A DNA stretch of 64,000 nt from a bacterium (lineage in GTDB: Bacteria > Zhuqueibacterota > Zhuqueibacteria > Residuimicrobiales > Residuimicrobiaceae): positions 186,001-250,000 of the forward strand of contig JAKQNR010000006.1 of NCBI GenBank assembly GCA_029565685.1, read 5' to 3'. Below the pieces are notes generated by a model. The model saw only the letters and a program-made list of their open reading frames with translations. It did no database searches and was not told the origin of the DNA. This document shows positions 10,501 to 19,700 of the stretch, in pieces. Made by a program: the position numbers and the translations under genes. Position 1 is the stretch's first letter. Every line of letters starts with the position of its first letter.

Positions 10501-11358
10501 GCCGAAGAGTTGTCCGTGCTTGACCTGCACAACGGCAGAACGCTCTGGCGGCAGGCGCTGGAATACCCTCCCCGGCCCTGGGGCCTGGCTGTAAGCCGCG
10601 CCGGCCGCATTATTTTGACTCTGGAGGACGGATCAGTGCGTTGCTACGGCGGCGCTTCCACTGTCGCTACCCCGTTCATACGCTCCAATAACACCTACTT
10701 TGTCGACTCAACCCGCATCGTTCTCGGCTGCAATGCGAGCGATGCCGAGATCTATTACACTCTGGACGGCAGTGAACCCACTCGCAGCTCAGCGCGCTAT
10801 CAGACGCCGATTCCGATCAAGGAATCCGCCACTTTGCGCATGCGGGCCTATAGCCGGACAGGAGGCGCCGGTTATGTGGTTTCCGAATCGCTGAAAAAAG
10901 TGACCTATGAACCCTCGGCCGCGACCTCGTCCCTGGCGCCCGGCCTGCGCTTCGCCTATTATGAAGGCTCGTTCAATAAAGTCGCGGATATGGAACGACT
11001 CGAGCCGGCGGCCACCGGGCTGATGATGGGATGTCAATTGAAACCGCGCGAAGGCGTCGAGGCCTTTGGCTATGTATATGACGGGTATCTGTTGGCGCCG
11101 GCGGAGGGCATCTATACGTTTTATCTGCTCTCCAACGACGGCAGTAAATTGTACCTCAACGGCAAAGAGCTCATAGATAACGACGGCCCCCATGGGGCGT
11201 TTGAAAAATCGGCCACCCTGGCGCTGAAAAAGGGGGAATATCCCATTCAAGTGAAATACTTTCAGGCCGGCGCTGCAAAAGCCCTGCGCGTCAGTTGGAG
11301 CGGGCCGAAATGGACCAAACAGGAGCTCACGGCCGAAACACTGTTTCATCAAAAATGA
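7501..11358 (+). CDS. Methyltransferase-like / PQQ beta-propeller / CHB_HEX / PA14 fusion protein
   Basis: 1285 residues from ATG 7501, which has AAGGAGAT seven bases upstream; an internal ATG at 7564 would start a cleaner lipoprotein signal (LSFGC lipobox near residue 43), so the start is open. Domains in order: a class I methyltransferase-like fold (~55-170) with the late motif EIRRVLRPGGLAF, but with IAVVLSDTLST where the glycine-rich SAM loop should be, hence probably inactive; a long PQQ/quinoprotein-like propeller (~180-1060) with LWQRDLVPG, LWRKTPEN and LWKAHTGG-type repeats; a chitobiase/hexosaminidase C-terminal domain (YYTLDGSEPT, ~1075-1140); and a PA14 carbohydrate-binding domain (~1145-1285, with FYLLSNDGSKLYLNGKEL). 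Probably an exported carbohydrate- or redox-associated scaffold. Similar methyltransferase-PQQ fusions exist in planctomycetes (recalled). A terminator-like hairpin follows. Confidence 0.85.
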   Translation: MKSTGIAFPHARGNCLRPCCSMQKRVRIILHWLLGFMALSFGCRQEQSAMPSGRSSWSPDRILAKLDHPRGIAVVLSDTLSTQALQLAQHSELLIYLQLADPQKVAYSRRSADQSGLLNSRLYIEADASARIHLADNLADAVILEQGSPSEWEQEIRRVLRPGGLAFTGKKEWTKPFPKGIDDWSHPLHGPDNNPQSKDKIALAPYLTQFLAEPHYAPAAQVAVASAGRLFKGFGHIAFHEREETYLNKLVAFNGYNGALLWQRDLVPGIMLHRNTIIATPDLLYVGDDRSCKLYDSGTGEHKGEIAPDAVQAGGTFWKWMGLQNGTLYALIGEQEMKDPVMRWGREKHGWPWDAISPGFNQQDHPWGFGRDFFAIDVKTKKISWHYHEEEPIDSRALCMNSDRVFLFRFGAYLTCLDARSGNKLWRKTPENAKELFNAIGAYLHRQGWETNWRSRTYLMCSDEALYFAGPQIDKLLAVSARDGRVLWENPFNNFQLVLREDGLYGIGGIWRQNVSKKFDPLTGDILADLPIARRACTRPTGAADAIFFRADDGTVRLDIQTSRPQWISPMRPPCFDGVTVANGHLYWWPFVCDCQLSIYGVTALGPAGDFDFYPTATDSERLETAIADPKSISSLLHDAADWPTFRKSNTGHVTTTAALADSGRPLWRFAESPAEMPGTEILGHPWRVELTAPVTADGLIFYAGSDGSVHALDETTGERLWKAHTGGAVRFPPTVHRGLVLVGSGDGWIYSFVARTGQMAWRFRIAPAERKIPVYGNLLSTWPGASGVLVEDGVAYVAAGILNYDGVYVYALDAETGRVIWQNNSSGHLLREARTGASVQGHLLIHDHKLYLAGGTSLSPVVYDLATGACLNDPEPLKTCDTTHPRGWELYLIGSRVVAAGKPFYSRSDQMVFDPTVTDKLLHARCGNRDILWVNQSRLLCLPRIDEQTLNDCVAGTRYLGFFAPLWKKLSGALKPIWEYPCPNSIAMAVARNAVAVADAEELSVLDLHNGRTLWRQALEYPPRPWGLAVSRAGRIILTLEDGSVRCYGGASTVATPFIRSNNTYFVDSTRIVLGCNASDAEIYYTLDGSEPTRSSARYQTPIPIKESATLRMRAYSRTGGAGYVVSESLKKVTYEPSAATSSLAPGLRFAYYEGSFNKVADMERLEPAATGLMMGCQLKPREGVEAFGYVYDGYLLAPAEGIYTFYLLSNDGSKLYLNGKELIDNDGPHGAFEKSATLALKKGEYPIQVKYFQAGAAKALRVSWSGPKWTKQELTAETLFHQK

Positions 11359-11368
11359 ACCGCCATCC

Positions 11369-11400
11369 CTCACGGGCTTTATACGCCAGTGAGATTTATT
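11369..11400 (+). terminator. Probable intrinsic terminator
   Basis: CTCAC (11369-11373) pairs with GTGAG (11389-11393), with an inner GGC/GCC pair, followed by ATTTATT. It lies 10 bp after the stop of the PQQ-fusion gene and would end that two-gene operon. Confidence 0.5.
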
Positions 11401-11492
11401 CCACGCAGACAAACCCTTCGTCAGCAGTCGCAGGGTGAAAGGACGATGCGACCGCGGCGAAGGGCGACACATCCGCCAAGGAGGAAACACCC

Positions 11493-13103
11493 ATGAAACT
11501 CGGCTCTGGATTGCTCTTCTTCACAACCCTCATTCTTGTCACCACACCGCTGCACAGTCAAGACAGCAACAATAAAAACTGGAAAATTTCCTGGCAGGCC
11601 AAACACGGACAAATAGAAAACATTTTCCGCTCTTATGCGATAAAATGCGGTTCTGATATCGATCAGGACGGCAAAGGGGAAATTCTGCTCAACGACGGCG
11701 AGACCACCCGCTTTTCTCTGTTGGAATCCGCGGCGAACGACAGCTTCGCCCTGGTGTGGCAGATCGAGCGCCCGCATCAGTCCGCCCTGAGAAGCCTGGC
11801 GGTGACGGATTGGGACCTCGATGGTCGACAGGAGGTTTCGGTGATCATAGATTCTCCATTGGGGGAAATGCCCGGTGCTGTCTATGAATGGACCGGCGAG
11901 GATAATGGCCTGCCGACCGACGATGCGCCGACCACTGATTTCGATCTCCCCCGCAACAGTGCAGGCGCGGTGTGCGTAGAGGCCAGTTCCGTGCTCGCCC
12001 AGCTGGATGGCGATCCAGGGCCTGAATGGATCCTGCCCTATTTCCGCGGCAGCGGCATCTCGATGGTGATCCTGGAGCTGTCGACGGGCAGTTTTGAAGG
12101 TTATGGCTGGGATTTCGACCTGCTCGACGAGTCGCCCGGACAGGTGCGTACAGTCGAAGCCGGCGACCTGGATAACGACGGCGCCATGGAAATCGTCGCC
12201 ATGGACAGGGAGAGCAGAAAACTGAGGATGATAAAAAACACCGGCATCGATTCCTATCAAACGGTCGCAATCATTCCGGCGGACAAGGTCAGTTCCACCT
12301 ACACCTGCAACGCGGTAGAGTCGCTGCGCATGCTGAATCTCGACGGCGGCATGCCCGAGCTCTATCTGCTGGATGACGGCGGCAGAATGTATGTGATGAA
12401 GCATCAGGGCGATCTGTCGACCCTGGATCAGCTGACTTTCAGCAAAATCCTCGACATCAGCGACATCAGTACCGCGCGCGGGCTGGCTGTGGGCGATCTC
12501 GATCGCGATGGAAAGCCGGATTTCTATTTCGGCAATACCAAAGCCAACCGCGGCGTGATCATCTATGACCTCGAATATGAAGGCGGCGATGTCACCAGTC
12601 CGAACAGCTACAAACTCTATGAGGTCTGGCGCCACGATTTTGCTTTCGGTGGAACGCTGGAGGTGGGCAATATACGGATCGGGGATCAACTGGCCGGCGT
12701 GCACGATCTGGATGGCGATGGCTTGAAGGAACTGGTGATTGCCTTTGGCACAACCCAGAAAGATCTACCAGCCATCCTGGTGCTGGAAAACACTTCGGAG
12801 GCCACCCATGTGGCGGAAGACCCGGTCAGGACGTTGCCCGGCTGTTTTCATCTGCAGCAGAACTTTCCCAATCCGTTCAATCCTACCACAGAGATCACCT
12901 ACGAAATCCCGCGGACCTGCCATGTGCGGCTGGAGATCATCTCCACTCTGGGACACTGCGTTGCGGCGCCGGTGGACGAGGTCCAGAGGGGGGGAAGACA
13001 CATTGCTCATTATGAAGCATCGTCTCTGCCCGCCGGATTGTATTTCTATCGGCTGACCGTTGACGGTTTTTCTTTGCAGAAAAAAATGCTGCTGGTGAAA
13101 TAG
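11493..13103 (+). CDS. Secreted FG-GAP/VCBS-repeat protein with C-terminal sorting domain
   Basis: 536 residues, with AAGGAGG before the ATG and a signal peptide ending near LHSQD. The body is a string of FG-GAP/VCBS-type calcium-loop repeats (SDIDQDGKGEILLND, DWDLDGRQEV, DLDNDGAMEIV, DLDRDGKPDFYFGN, DLDGDGLKELV), which form an integrin-like beta-propeller. The last ~85 residues are the sorting domain beginning LQQNFPNPFNPTTEI and ending KKMLLVK. Likely a cell-surface or released binding protein; no catalytic motif seen. The gap to the next (convergent) gene, 13104-13270, holds only an imperfect repeat of AGCTTCGC-TCAAA. Confidence 0.85.
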   Translation: MKLGSGLLFFTTLILVTTPLHSQDSNNKNWKISWQAKHGQIENIFRSYAIKCGSDIDQDGKGEILLNDGETTRFSLLESAANDSFALVWQIERPHQSALRSLAVTDWDLDGRQEVSVIIDSPLGEMPGAVYEWTGEDNGLPTDDAPTTDFDLPRNSAGAVCVEASSVLAQLDGDPGPEWILPYFRGSGISMVILELSTGSFEGYGWDFDLLDESPGQVRTVEAGDLDNDGAMEIVAMDRESRKLRMIKNTGIDSYQTVAIIPADKVSSTYTCNAVESLRMLNLDGGMPELYLLDDGGRMYVMKHQGDLSTLDQLTFSKILDISDISTARGLAVGDLDRDGKPDFYFGNTKANRGVIIYDLEYEGGDVTSPNSYKLYEVWRHDFAFGGTLEVGNIRIGDQLAGVHDLDGDGLKELVIAFGTTQKDLPAILVLENTSEATHVAEDPVRTLPGCFHLQQNFPNPFNPTTEITYEIPRTCHVRLEIISTLGHCVAAPVDEVQRGGRHIAHYEASSLPAGLYFYRLTVDGFSLQKKMLLVK

Positions 13104-13270
13104 CATCCATCAGGAAGGAGCTGCACGGCAACTTTTCTATCTCAGGCTCGACGATTGGGAAAACCATGTTGCAACGCAGGGCTGGAGCTTCGCCTCAAAG
13201 ATCGATCGTGCGCTTGAAAAACCAATTCCGGAGCGCAGAGCACCAGCTTCGCGTCAAATCTTTGCGTCTC

Positions 13271-14587
13271 CTAATTCGAAATTCCATGGCCGCCATCAAT
13301 ACTCTTTCTGCCTCTGTTCCCTTGATCCCCCGGCACAATGGCCCCGTGCTTTTTCAGCAGCGCCCGAATCTCCTGCACCGGCAGCTTCAAAGGCGTTGTA
13401 TCACGATGAGCGGCCAGCGCCGCTGCTGCGCCTGCTGCCTGGCCCATAGCCATGCAGCAGGCTTGCACGCGAAGCCCCGAGTCGGCCAACCGGTCGCTGC
13501 TGACTGATCTGCCCGCAGCGAGGATGTTACGGCTGTTTTTTGGAATCAACGCCCGCAACGGGACCGACGGCACAACGCCCTGAGCTAGCGGCCTGGGCGT
13601 GACGCCCTCTCGAGTGTGCAGGTCCACTGGATAAAACGCAAAACATACCGCGTCATCGAAGAGGCGGCCGGAGCAATAGTCCGCATGGGAGATCACGACG
13701 TGGCCCAGAATCCGGCAACTCTCGCGCACCGCGGCCTCCGGCTGCAGGTGGGTCAGCCGCCTGCCGCGGATTTTTTCCAGGATCGCCCTGCGGCCGGCGA
13801 GGTTGGCCGCGGTACGGGTGATCGAGGTGGACGAATCGGCCCCAGGAACATAGACCGCCTGCAGCTGCTCTCTTCCGGGCTGATAGACCTCGTCGCACTT
13901 AAACAGCATGGATCCGGGCTGGCGTTCGTCCTCCCGCAGCCGCGGCAGGGGAACCAGGCCGATCACCTCAGCGCCGCCGGTGCAATCGATCACCTGTTTG
14001 CAGAGAATGCGGCGCTGCGTTCCCATTCCTACGCTTTCGACGCACCAGCCTTCAGCTGTTTCTGCAATGGACCAGGGAAATTCATAATACAAAACAGTCA
14101 CTCCGGCCTGCACGCACTTTTCTTCGGCTAACAGCGCATAGAGAAAAGGATTGACCATTATTTGGTGATGCCAATGACGGGAAGGCGGCTGGGAAAAATC
14201 CGGCAGCCTAGCGCCGTCCAGCGCCACGCATTCGCTCACCAGTTCCCAGCCGATGCCGGCGATGATCTGTCTGCCCCAGGCGTGAAACAAGCCGGGGAAA
14301 GCGACGCCGCCAGTGGTGAGCATGCCGCCCAGCTGGCTGCCCTGTTCGAGAAGGACTGTACTTGCGCCGGCCCGGCCGGCCTGGATGGCGGCGATGCATC
14401 CGGCGGTGCCGCCGCCCACGACTAGGACGTCTGCCCTAGTGATCGATAAAGCGAACGGCTGGCCTTGCCGCTGCAAGGAATTCGCCGTCGGCCCACCCGC
14501 CAACACGGTTTTACCGGCTGTACCCAAGGCAACTCCCGCAGCAGAGTGCCGAAGAAAGGTGCGTCTTGCGATCGATCGGTTTCTCAT
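13271..14587 (-). CDS. Tat-exported FAD-dependent oxidoreductase
   Basis: 438 residues. The twin-arginine leader RRTFLRHSAAG at residues 8-18 marks a folded, cofactor-bearing periplasmic protein. Residues ~53-80 carry the dinucleotide-binding VLVVGGGTAGCIAA loop with an acidic LLEQ end, and ILAAGRSVSSDRLADSGLRVQACCMAMGQAAG near the C-terminus is the second FAD-contact block of the FAD_oxidored family (PF12831-like). Relatives often act on sugars or polyols; the substrate here is unknown. AAGGTG lies 8 bp before the ATG. It is divergent from the amidotransferase-like gene; the 222-bp gap between them is AT-rich and contains TTGCAACCATGA (14630-14641), repeated exactly at 20280. Confidence 0.85.
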   Translation of the reverse strand: MRNRSIARRTFLRHSAAGVALGTAGKTVLAGGPTANSLQRQGQPFALSITRADVLVVGGGTAGCIAAIQAGRAGASTVLLEQGSQLGGMLTTGGVAFPGLFHAWGRQIIAGIGWELVSECVALDGARLPDFSQPPSRHWHHQIMVNPFLYALLAEEKCVQAGVTVLYYEFPWSIAETAEGWCVESVGMGTQRRILCKQVIDCTGGAEVIGLVPLPRLREDERQPGSMLFKCDEVYQPGREQLQAVYVPGADSSTSITRTAANLAGRRAILEKIRGRRLTHLQPEAAVRESCRILGHVVISHADYCSGRLFDDAVCFAFYPVDLHTREGVTPRPLAQGVVPSVPLRALIPKNSRNILAAGRSVSSDRLADSGLRVQACCMAMGQAAGAAAALAAHRDTTPLKLPVQEIRALLKKHGAIVPGDQGNRGRKSIDGGHGISN

Positions 14588-14809
14588 TGTGCATTCACCT
14601 TACTCAGATCTTGATAATATTTCTTGTTTTTGCAACCATGATTAGGTACTTTTTTTACTGTCATCGGCTTTTCGCATCATCTCGTCAGGTTCTTGCAGGC
14701 GTGGCGCCGCTGATTCAACGCAGAGATAGGCTCAGTGAGCGAAAACCCTTGTCATGACCAGCCGCAAACCAGAGTCGAACCTATTTTACGCTTCGGGAGA
14801 TCTTTTTTC

Positions 14810-16741
14810 ATGTTTGGAAAAACTCGCTGGATTTTGTGCTGCCTGCTTCTGCCTCTTGCTGTCGCCTTCTCCCAGCCCCTCCTCTATACGGTTGAATACG
14901 GCGACAAGCCCGCTCAACCGCCCTCTCTGACGCCGGTTTTCCATTCCACCTATCTGGGATTTGAAAACGTTCGAGTCGTGTTGGACAACTGGTATTATGC
15001 CAGCCGTCAGCGGGCGGATTCGGTCAAGGCGGACGCGTTTCTAATTCCCGGGGGCAGTACTTCAGACGTGCCTTTTTACGATGGCAGCCTGAACTCCTAC
15101 GTTTCACTGCTGCAGAATCCAGGCCGGCCGTCGCTGGGATTCTGCGCCGGCCTCCAATTTTTGCTCATGGCGCGCGGCGGCATCTGCTCGCCCCGCAGCG
15201 GCGAACGCGGGGATCAGTCAGCGACGATTTTCGCCTGGGATGAAATTCTGTCCGGCTGCCCCAACCCCTACACCGACCGGGCTGCGCACACCTACAGCAT
15301 TGCAGACTTGCCGGACGACTATGTAAATCTGGCATCCACCCGCACCTGCTATGTGACCTTTGTACGCCACAAAACCATGCCGCTCTATGGAACCCAGCTG
15401 CACATCGAACGCATGAGCAACACCAACAGCGCCGGTCCGGCGATCCTGGCCAATTTCAGAAACCGGATCATGACCCGCAAATTCCACGGTCTTGCAGAGG
15501 CGACGGGCTTTCCCGGCCAACCCGGCCGGGTTCGGCTGACCTGGTGGCCGGCGAAGACCGACGAAGCGGTGATCTATCAGGTGTTTTACAGCCAGGATTC
15601 GAGCGCGCAAAATTTCGCTTCGCCGCAAGGAGAAACCACGGCCACTGAATTCCACCTCAGCGGCCTAGATCCAACAGCCACCTATTATTTTGCCGTCCGT
15701 GCTCTATGCCCTTCATGGGTAGATACCAACAGGACCATCGCCGTCATAAAACCCGACGGCCATCGCACTCTGACCTTTCAAAACGGCAAAGCGATCGATG
15801 GGGAGATTTACAGCGCCGGCGGAGCGACGACGCTGCACCCGGCCTTTCCTAACAGCAATTACGGGCAGCTGGGAGCGCCGGGAAAAGGGAAACTCACCTG
15901 GTGGCACTCCGGACTGGTGCAATTCAAAGGATTGGAGCGTTATCTGGCAGGTAAAAAAATCATCGCCGGCAAAGTCTCTTTTATCTTTGTCGGCGGGGTG
16001 ACGGATCAAACCAACGCAGCGCACGCCGCTGATATTTCGATCTATCGGGTGCTCAAACCCTGGAACGAAGGGATCGGCTACACCCAGGCCACGGCGCGAA
16101 CCGGTGAGGCGACCTGGAATTCAGCACAGCATAACGTTCTTTCCTGGGAAGCAGCCGGCTGCCAGGGCTCAAGCGACCGTACGCCGGAGCCCATCGCCTT
16201 TTATTCGATCAGAGGCGACGGCGCCGGCATCGCCTTTGACGGCACCGTTTCCCTGCCGGCGGATTTGCTCCAGACCTGGGTGGATCACCCGGACAGCAAC
16301 TGCGGGCTGTTGTACGAAAAGGTGGATTCCTATCCATCAGCCGATGCCTTTTATTTTCTCGACGATGATGACGATTGGTTCATGAATCACCCGCGATTGA
16401 TCGTCCAATATCTGGATGAAAATCAAGCTATGGCGGTCCGCCATGAGGGCGGAGGAGCGCCCGCTGCGTTTTCATTGCAGCAGAATTATCCCAACCCCTT
16501 CAATGGATCCACCATCCTGCCGATCGAACTTGAAAAAACTCGGCAGGTCAAGCTGGAGATTCACGATCTGCAGGGGCGGTTGGTCTGTTGCCTGTTTGAT
16601 GGAACTCTGGCGCAGGGTTTTCACCCGTTCGCCTGGAACGGACGAAACGCACAAGGCCGGCCTGCAACCAGCGGAGTGTATCTCTTCAGTCTGAGAAGCG
16701 GCGGTGAGCGGCTGATCAGACGCATGTTGTTGATCCGCTAG
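14810..16741 (+). CDS. Secreted class I glutamine-amidotransferase-like protein with FnIII, DNRLRE-like and sorting domains
   Basis: About 643 residues from ATG 14810 (CGGGAGA site; signal peptide ending AVAFSQ), preferred to an upstream frame opening at 14735. Residues ~22-220 form a class I GATase-like domain: GFCAGLQFLL carries the elbow nucleophile C112, and GTQLHIE supplies H198 and E200, so the Cys-His-Glu triad looks intact. Then a fibronectin III module (~230-320, VRLTWWPAKTDEAVIYQVFYS), a DNRLRE-like beta-sandwich (~325-535, PNSNYGQLGAPGKGKLTWWH and SGLVQFKGL) and a sorting domain (QQNYPNPFNGSTI to RRMLLIR). Extracytoplasmic amidotransferase folds are unusual, since the usual ammonia channel partners are cytosolic; a peptidase- or hydrolase-type activity is equally possible. 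The stop is 2 bp from the convergent GH123 gene. Confidence 0.85.
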   Translation: MFGKTRWILCCLLLPLAVAFSQPLLYTVEYGDKPAQPPSLTPVFHSTYLGFENVRVVLDNWYYASRQRADSVKADAFLIPGGSTSDVPFYDGSLNSYVSLLQNPGRPSLGFCAGLQFLLMARGGICSPRSGERGDQSATIFAWDEILSGCPNPYTDRAAHTYSIADLPDDYVNLASTRTCYVTFVRHKTMPLYGTQLHIERMSNTNSAGPAILANFRNRIMTRKFHGLAEATGFPGQPGRVRLTWWPAKTDEAVIYQVFYSQDSSAQNFASPQGETTATEFHLSGLDPTATYYFAVRALCPSWVDTNRTIAVIKPDGHRTLTFQNGKAIDGEIYSAGGATTLHPAFPNSNYGQLGAPGKGKLTWWHSGLVQFKGLERYLAGKKIIAGKVSFIFVGGVTDQTNAAHAADISIYRVLKPWNEGIGYTQATARTGEATWNSAQHNVLSWEAAGCQGSSDRTPEPIAFYSIRGDGAGIAFDGTVSLPADLLQTWVDHPDSNCGLLYEKVDSYPSADAFYFLDDDDDWFMNHPRLIVQYLDENQAMAVRHEGGGAPAAFSLQQNYPNPFNGSTILPIELEKTRQVKLEIHDLQGRLVCCLFDGTLAQGFHPFAWNGRNAQGRPATSGVYLFSLRSGGERLIRRMLLIR

Positions 16742-16743
16742 GA

Positions 16744-19700
16744 TCAGCGGGTGCTCGACACCGCCTGCACACAGTCGAGCATCTCCCTGCGAAAGGCCAG
16801 CAGCCGGCTTTCATGGCTGCTGGCATCGATCACGCTTCGGCCGAGTCCGATCTTCATCTCTTGATAGCTCGGATCCACCAAGTCCGGCAAGCTCGTTTCA
16901 AATAACTGCGTCAATTTTTTATTCGTGGCGGCGTCGGTTTTCGCTGCCCATTCGCGCAGCGCGGTTAAAATCCTAAAATCCTCCAGTCCCTCGCGCACCG
17001 CTTCCCACCTTCGGCTGGTCACCGGCTTGCTGCGCCCCGGATAGACCAAACGGTATTCGAACTCGTTGCGCATCCACGGATCTTCGGCGCCTGAATTATA
17101 GCACCAGTACCCGATCCCTGTCGCCTGGTGGCGAAAGGCGTAAAGCGCTGCGTTGCGAAACTCGGCAAGTAGATTGGTGTTTTTAATGTTAGCGCCCACC
17201 GGCCGGGAATATCCATAGCTGCAGTTATAGGACCAGAGCTGTTTCCCGCTGGCGCGCACGACCTTCATCACCGGCGAATCCTCCGCCAGCATGTCGATGC
17301 CCGGCACCCAGATGTCCAGCACCGGCGCCATGGCCTGAAACATGGGCAGTTCGCCGCCCCCGTCCATATAGATCATGATTTCCGGATTAATCTCGCGCAC
17401 CATTTTTCCGAATGCCACCAACTGATTGACATAGTGCCAGCCATGGCCGCCGGGCTCATCGATCGGATAAAGAGCGAAATGCTCTAGATCAAAGCCCTGC
17501 CGCTGCATGTACAGAACCAGCTGGCGAAGATATGCTGCTAAATTTTGCCGGTATAGGACGCTGCCGAATTCCCCATTCAAGGCGGGAAAGCCGCTGAACA
17601 GCACAACGACATCGCGGCCTTTGAACCCCGCAAGAATGGGGTCCAACCTGGAAAAATCGGCTTGAGTGAATTGGGAGGCGGCATCATGCTGCGGCGTCCC
17701 ATGCGGCACAGTAAACACGTTGTTGCCATGATCAAGCAGATCCTGCAATTCAGCGCCCTGGTTGGGCGACCAAGTGCACAACCTGACCGCGCCGGAGGGC
17801 GCCATTGTGAACGGAAGCACCTCCAGCGTCAACTGAACCCGCGTCTCCGGCGCCGGCACGCCGTGCGGATTGGCCGGCGCCTCCATCACGCCCGCGCCGT
17901 TCAACGCCTGAAAAGCTGCAGTCAGAACATGCTGCCCCGGCTCGATGTCTCCGATCTGAATATCCAGCCAAACCTCCCGGGTGGTCAGAGACGGAATGCT
18001 GATGACTGCAGATTCATCCATCTCCGGCAACGCATCCCACGCGTCCTCTCCCTGTGAGCTGGGTATGGGAATGGAATAATGGGGTGTGACCACCAGCCCG
18101 GCCGGAGGCTGCGGTAAATGCGTGCGCACCTGCAGCGTGCGATCGGTGATGTTGAATAGCTTGATGGAGACCGGCTCATGCTCTCCCACCACCACCGTGC
18201 GATGAACCTGCAATGGCCTCTCGACGAGGTCCGGCATTCGTTCATCCAGTCTGCGGTTCTCCCACATAAAGCCTGTAAAAGCGATCAGACTGACAGAGGA
18301 ATCCATGCGGCCGGCCTGCTCGACAACGGCGGCTGTTTGTAACGCCCGTCGGGACCGGCTCACCAATGCCCCGGTCGTGTGCAGAGTCTGCTCGACCATC
18401 AAAGCGTCCTCCGCTGGAACCGCCCGTTGCCGCAGCGCCAGATCCGCAGCTGCTTTTTCCAGAGCATCAGCCTCCCGGCGCAGCGCGACGGCGGACAGCG
18501 GCAGTTTATCATCCACGGCATTCGCAGCGGCGTTGAGGCCGGCCACGGCACGCGTCACCAGCGCCTGGTCATTGACAAAAGGCTGCAGAAACACCTTTTT
18601 GTCGCCGGTGACCAGCTTTTCACCTCGATCAGTCTGCAACATCCAGGTAAACGCATAGGAACCGGGCATGGTCACTTGCAGGGGCAGGCTCAGCGTACCG
18701 GTCCTGGAAACAATCTGAGTGGCGGCGGTCCCTTTACTGCCATCCGGCCGAATGCAAACTACGGAAGCCTGCAAGGGTTTGGGAGAAGGATTTGGATTGA
18801 AAATGCTGAATTGTATCTCATCACCGGTGGTGATTTGGTTCCAGAGCAGGTTTTTCGGCGTCATGGATGCCGCCTGAGATTGGCTCAGCCCAAACCAGGC
18901 GGCGCTGTTATAATCGTCCTTTCGGTACGAAGTCCAATGCGCCCGGCTGGTTTTGCGCACCCTGGTCGCAAAGCAATAGGTGAGGCCGGATTCACCGCCG
19001 GTGACCACCATTTCCAGATCCTCTGTGCTGCGGCCGACTTCGCCGAACGTCGGCGTCATGTTGATCGTGCGGCAGGGAAATTGATAATGATAAATGATAT
19101 CTCCGTCCACGTCATAGCCGATCATACGTCCGTTTTGCGTGCAGAGAAGATACTCCAATCGTCCGTCATCATCGAGATCGATGATAGCGCCGCTGGCCAG
19201 GGAGCGGCCCTGCATATCGATGTCCCACAGCAAAGTGCCGGACTCGTCGATACGAAGAATCCGGCCTGTCTGGGTGATCAAAAAAACATCAGCGCGGCCA
19301 TTCTGATCGAGGTCGCCCACTGACAGCGTCGAGGCGATGGGCGCTTGCGCCATCACCGACCAGAGGCGGTTACCGTCAGCGTCCAGGCAGACCACCAGGC
19401 CGGCGTTGGACGCTGCGACGATCCTGACCTGGCGGTCGGAAGCGGCAAACAGCACCGGCGAAGAGGTGGCCCAGTCGGCGGATGTGCCGCCGATCTCGTG
19501 GTTCCACACCAGGGCGCCGTTCTGATCCAGCACAGTGACCCAGCCGGCGCTGGTGATGAATACAAGTTCACTGCCGCCGTCTTGATCGACATCCGCCGCC
19601 GCCGGATTAGCGGGCATGCCGCGGATTTGGCTCTTCCAGATCAGTCGACCGCCCAGGGCATCGAACGCCCAGACCATGCCGGTTTGATCCGTCGTGACGA

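Noticed and set aside
11421-12704. 427-residue minus-strand frame opposite the FG-GAP gene
   Set aside because: The repeated Asp-Gly codons of the FG-GAP gene keep the antisense frame open; no domain or ribosome site.
13150-13270. Imperfect AGCTTCGC-TCAAA repeat between convergent genes
   Set aside because: Only two imperfect copies with no stem; not enough for a REP or mobile element.
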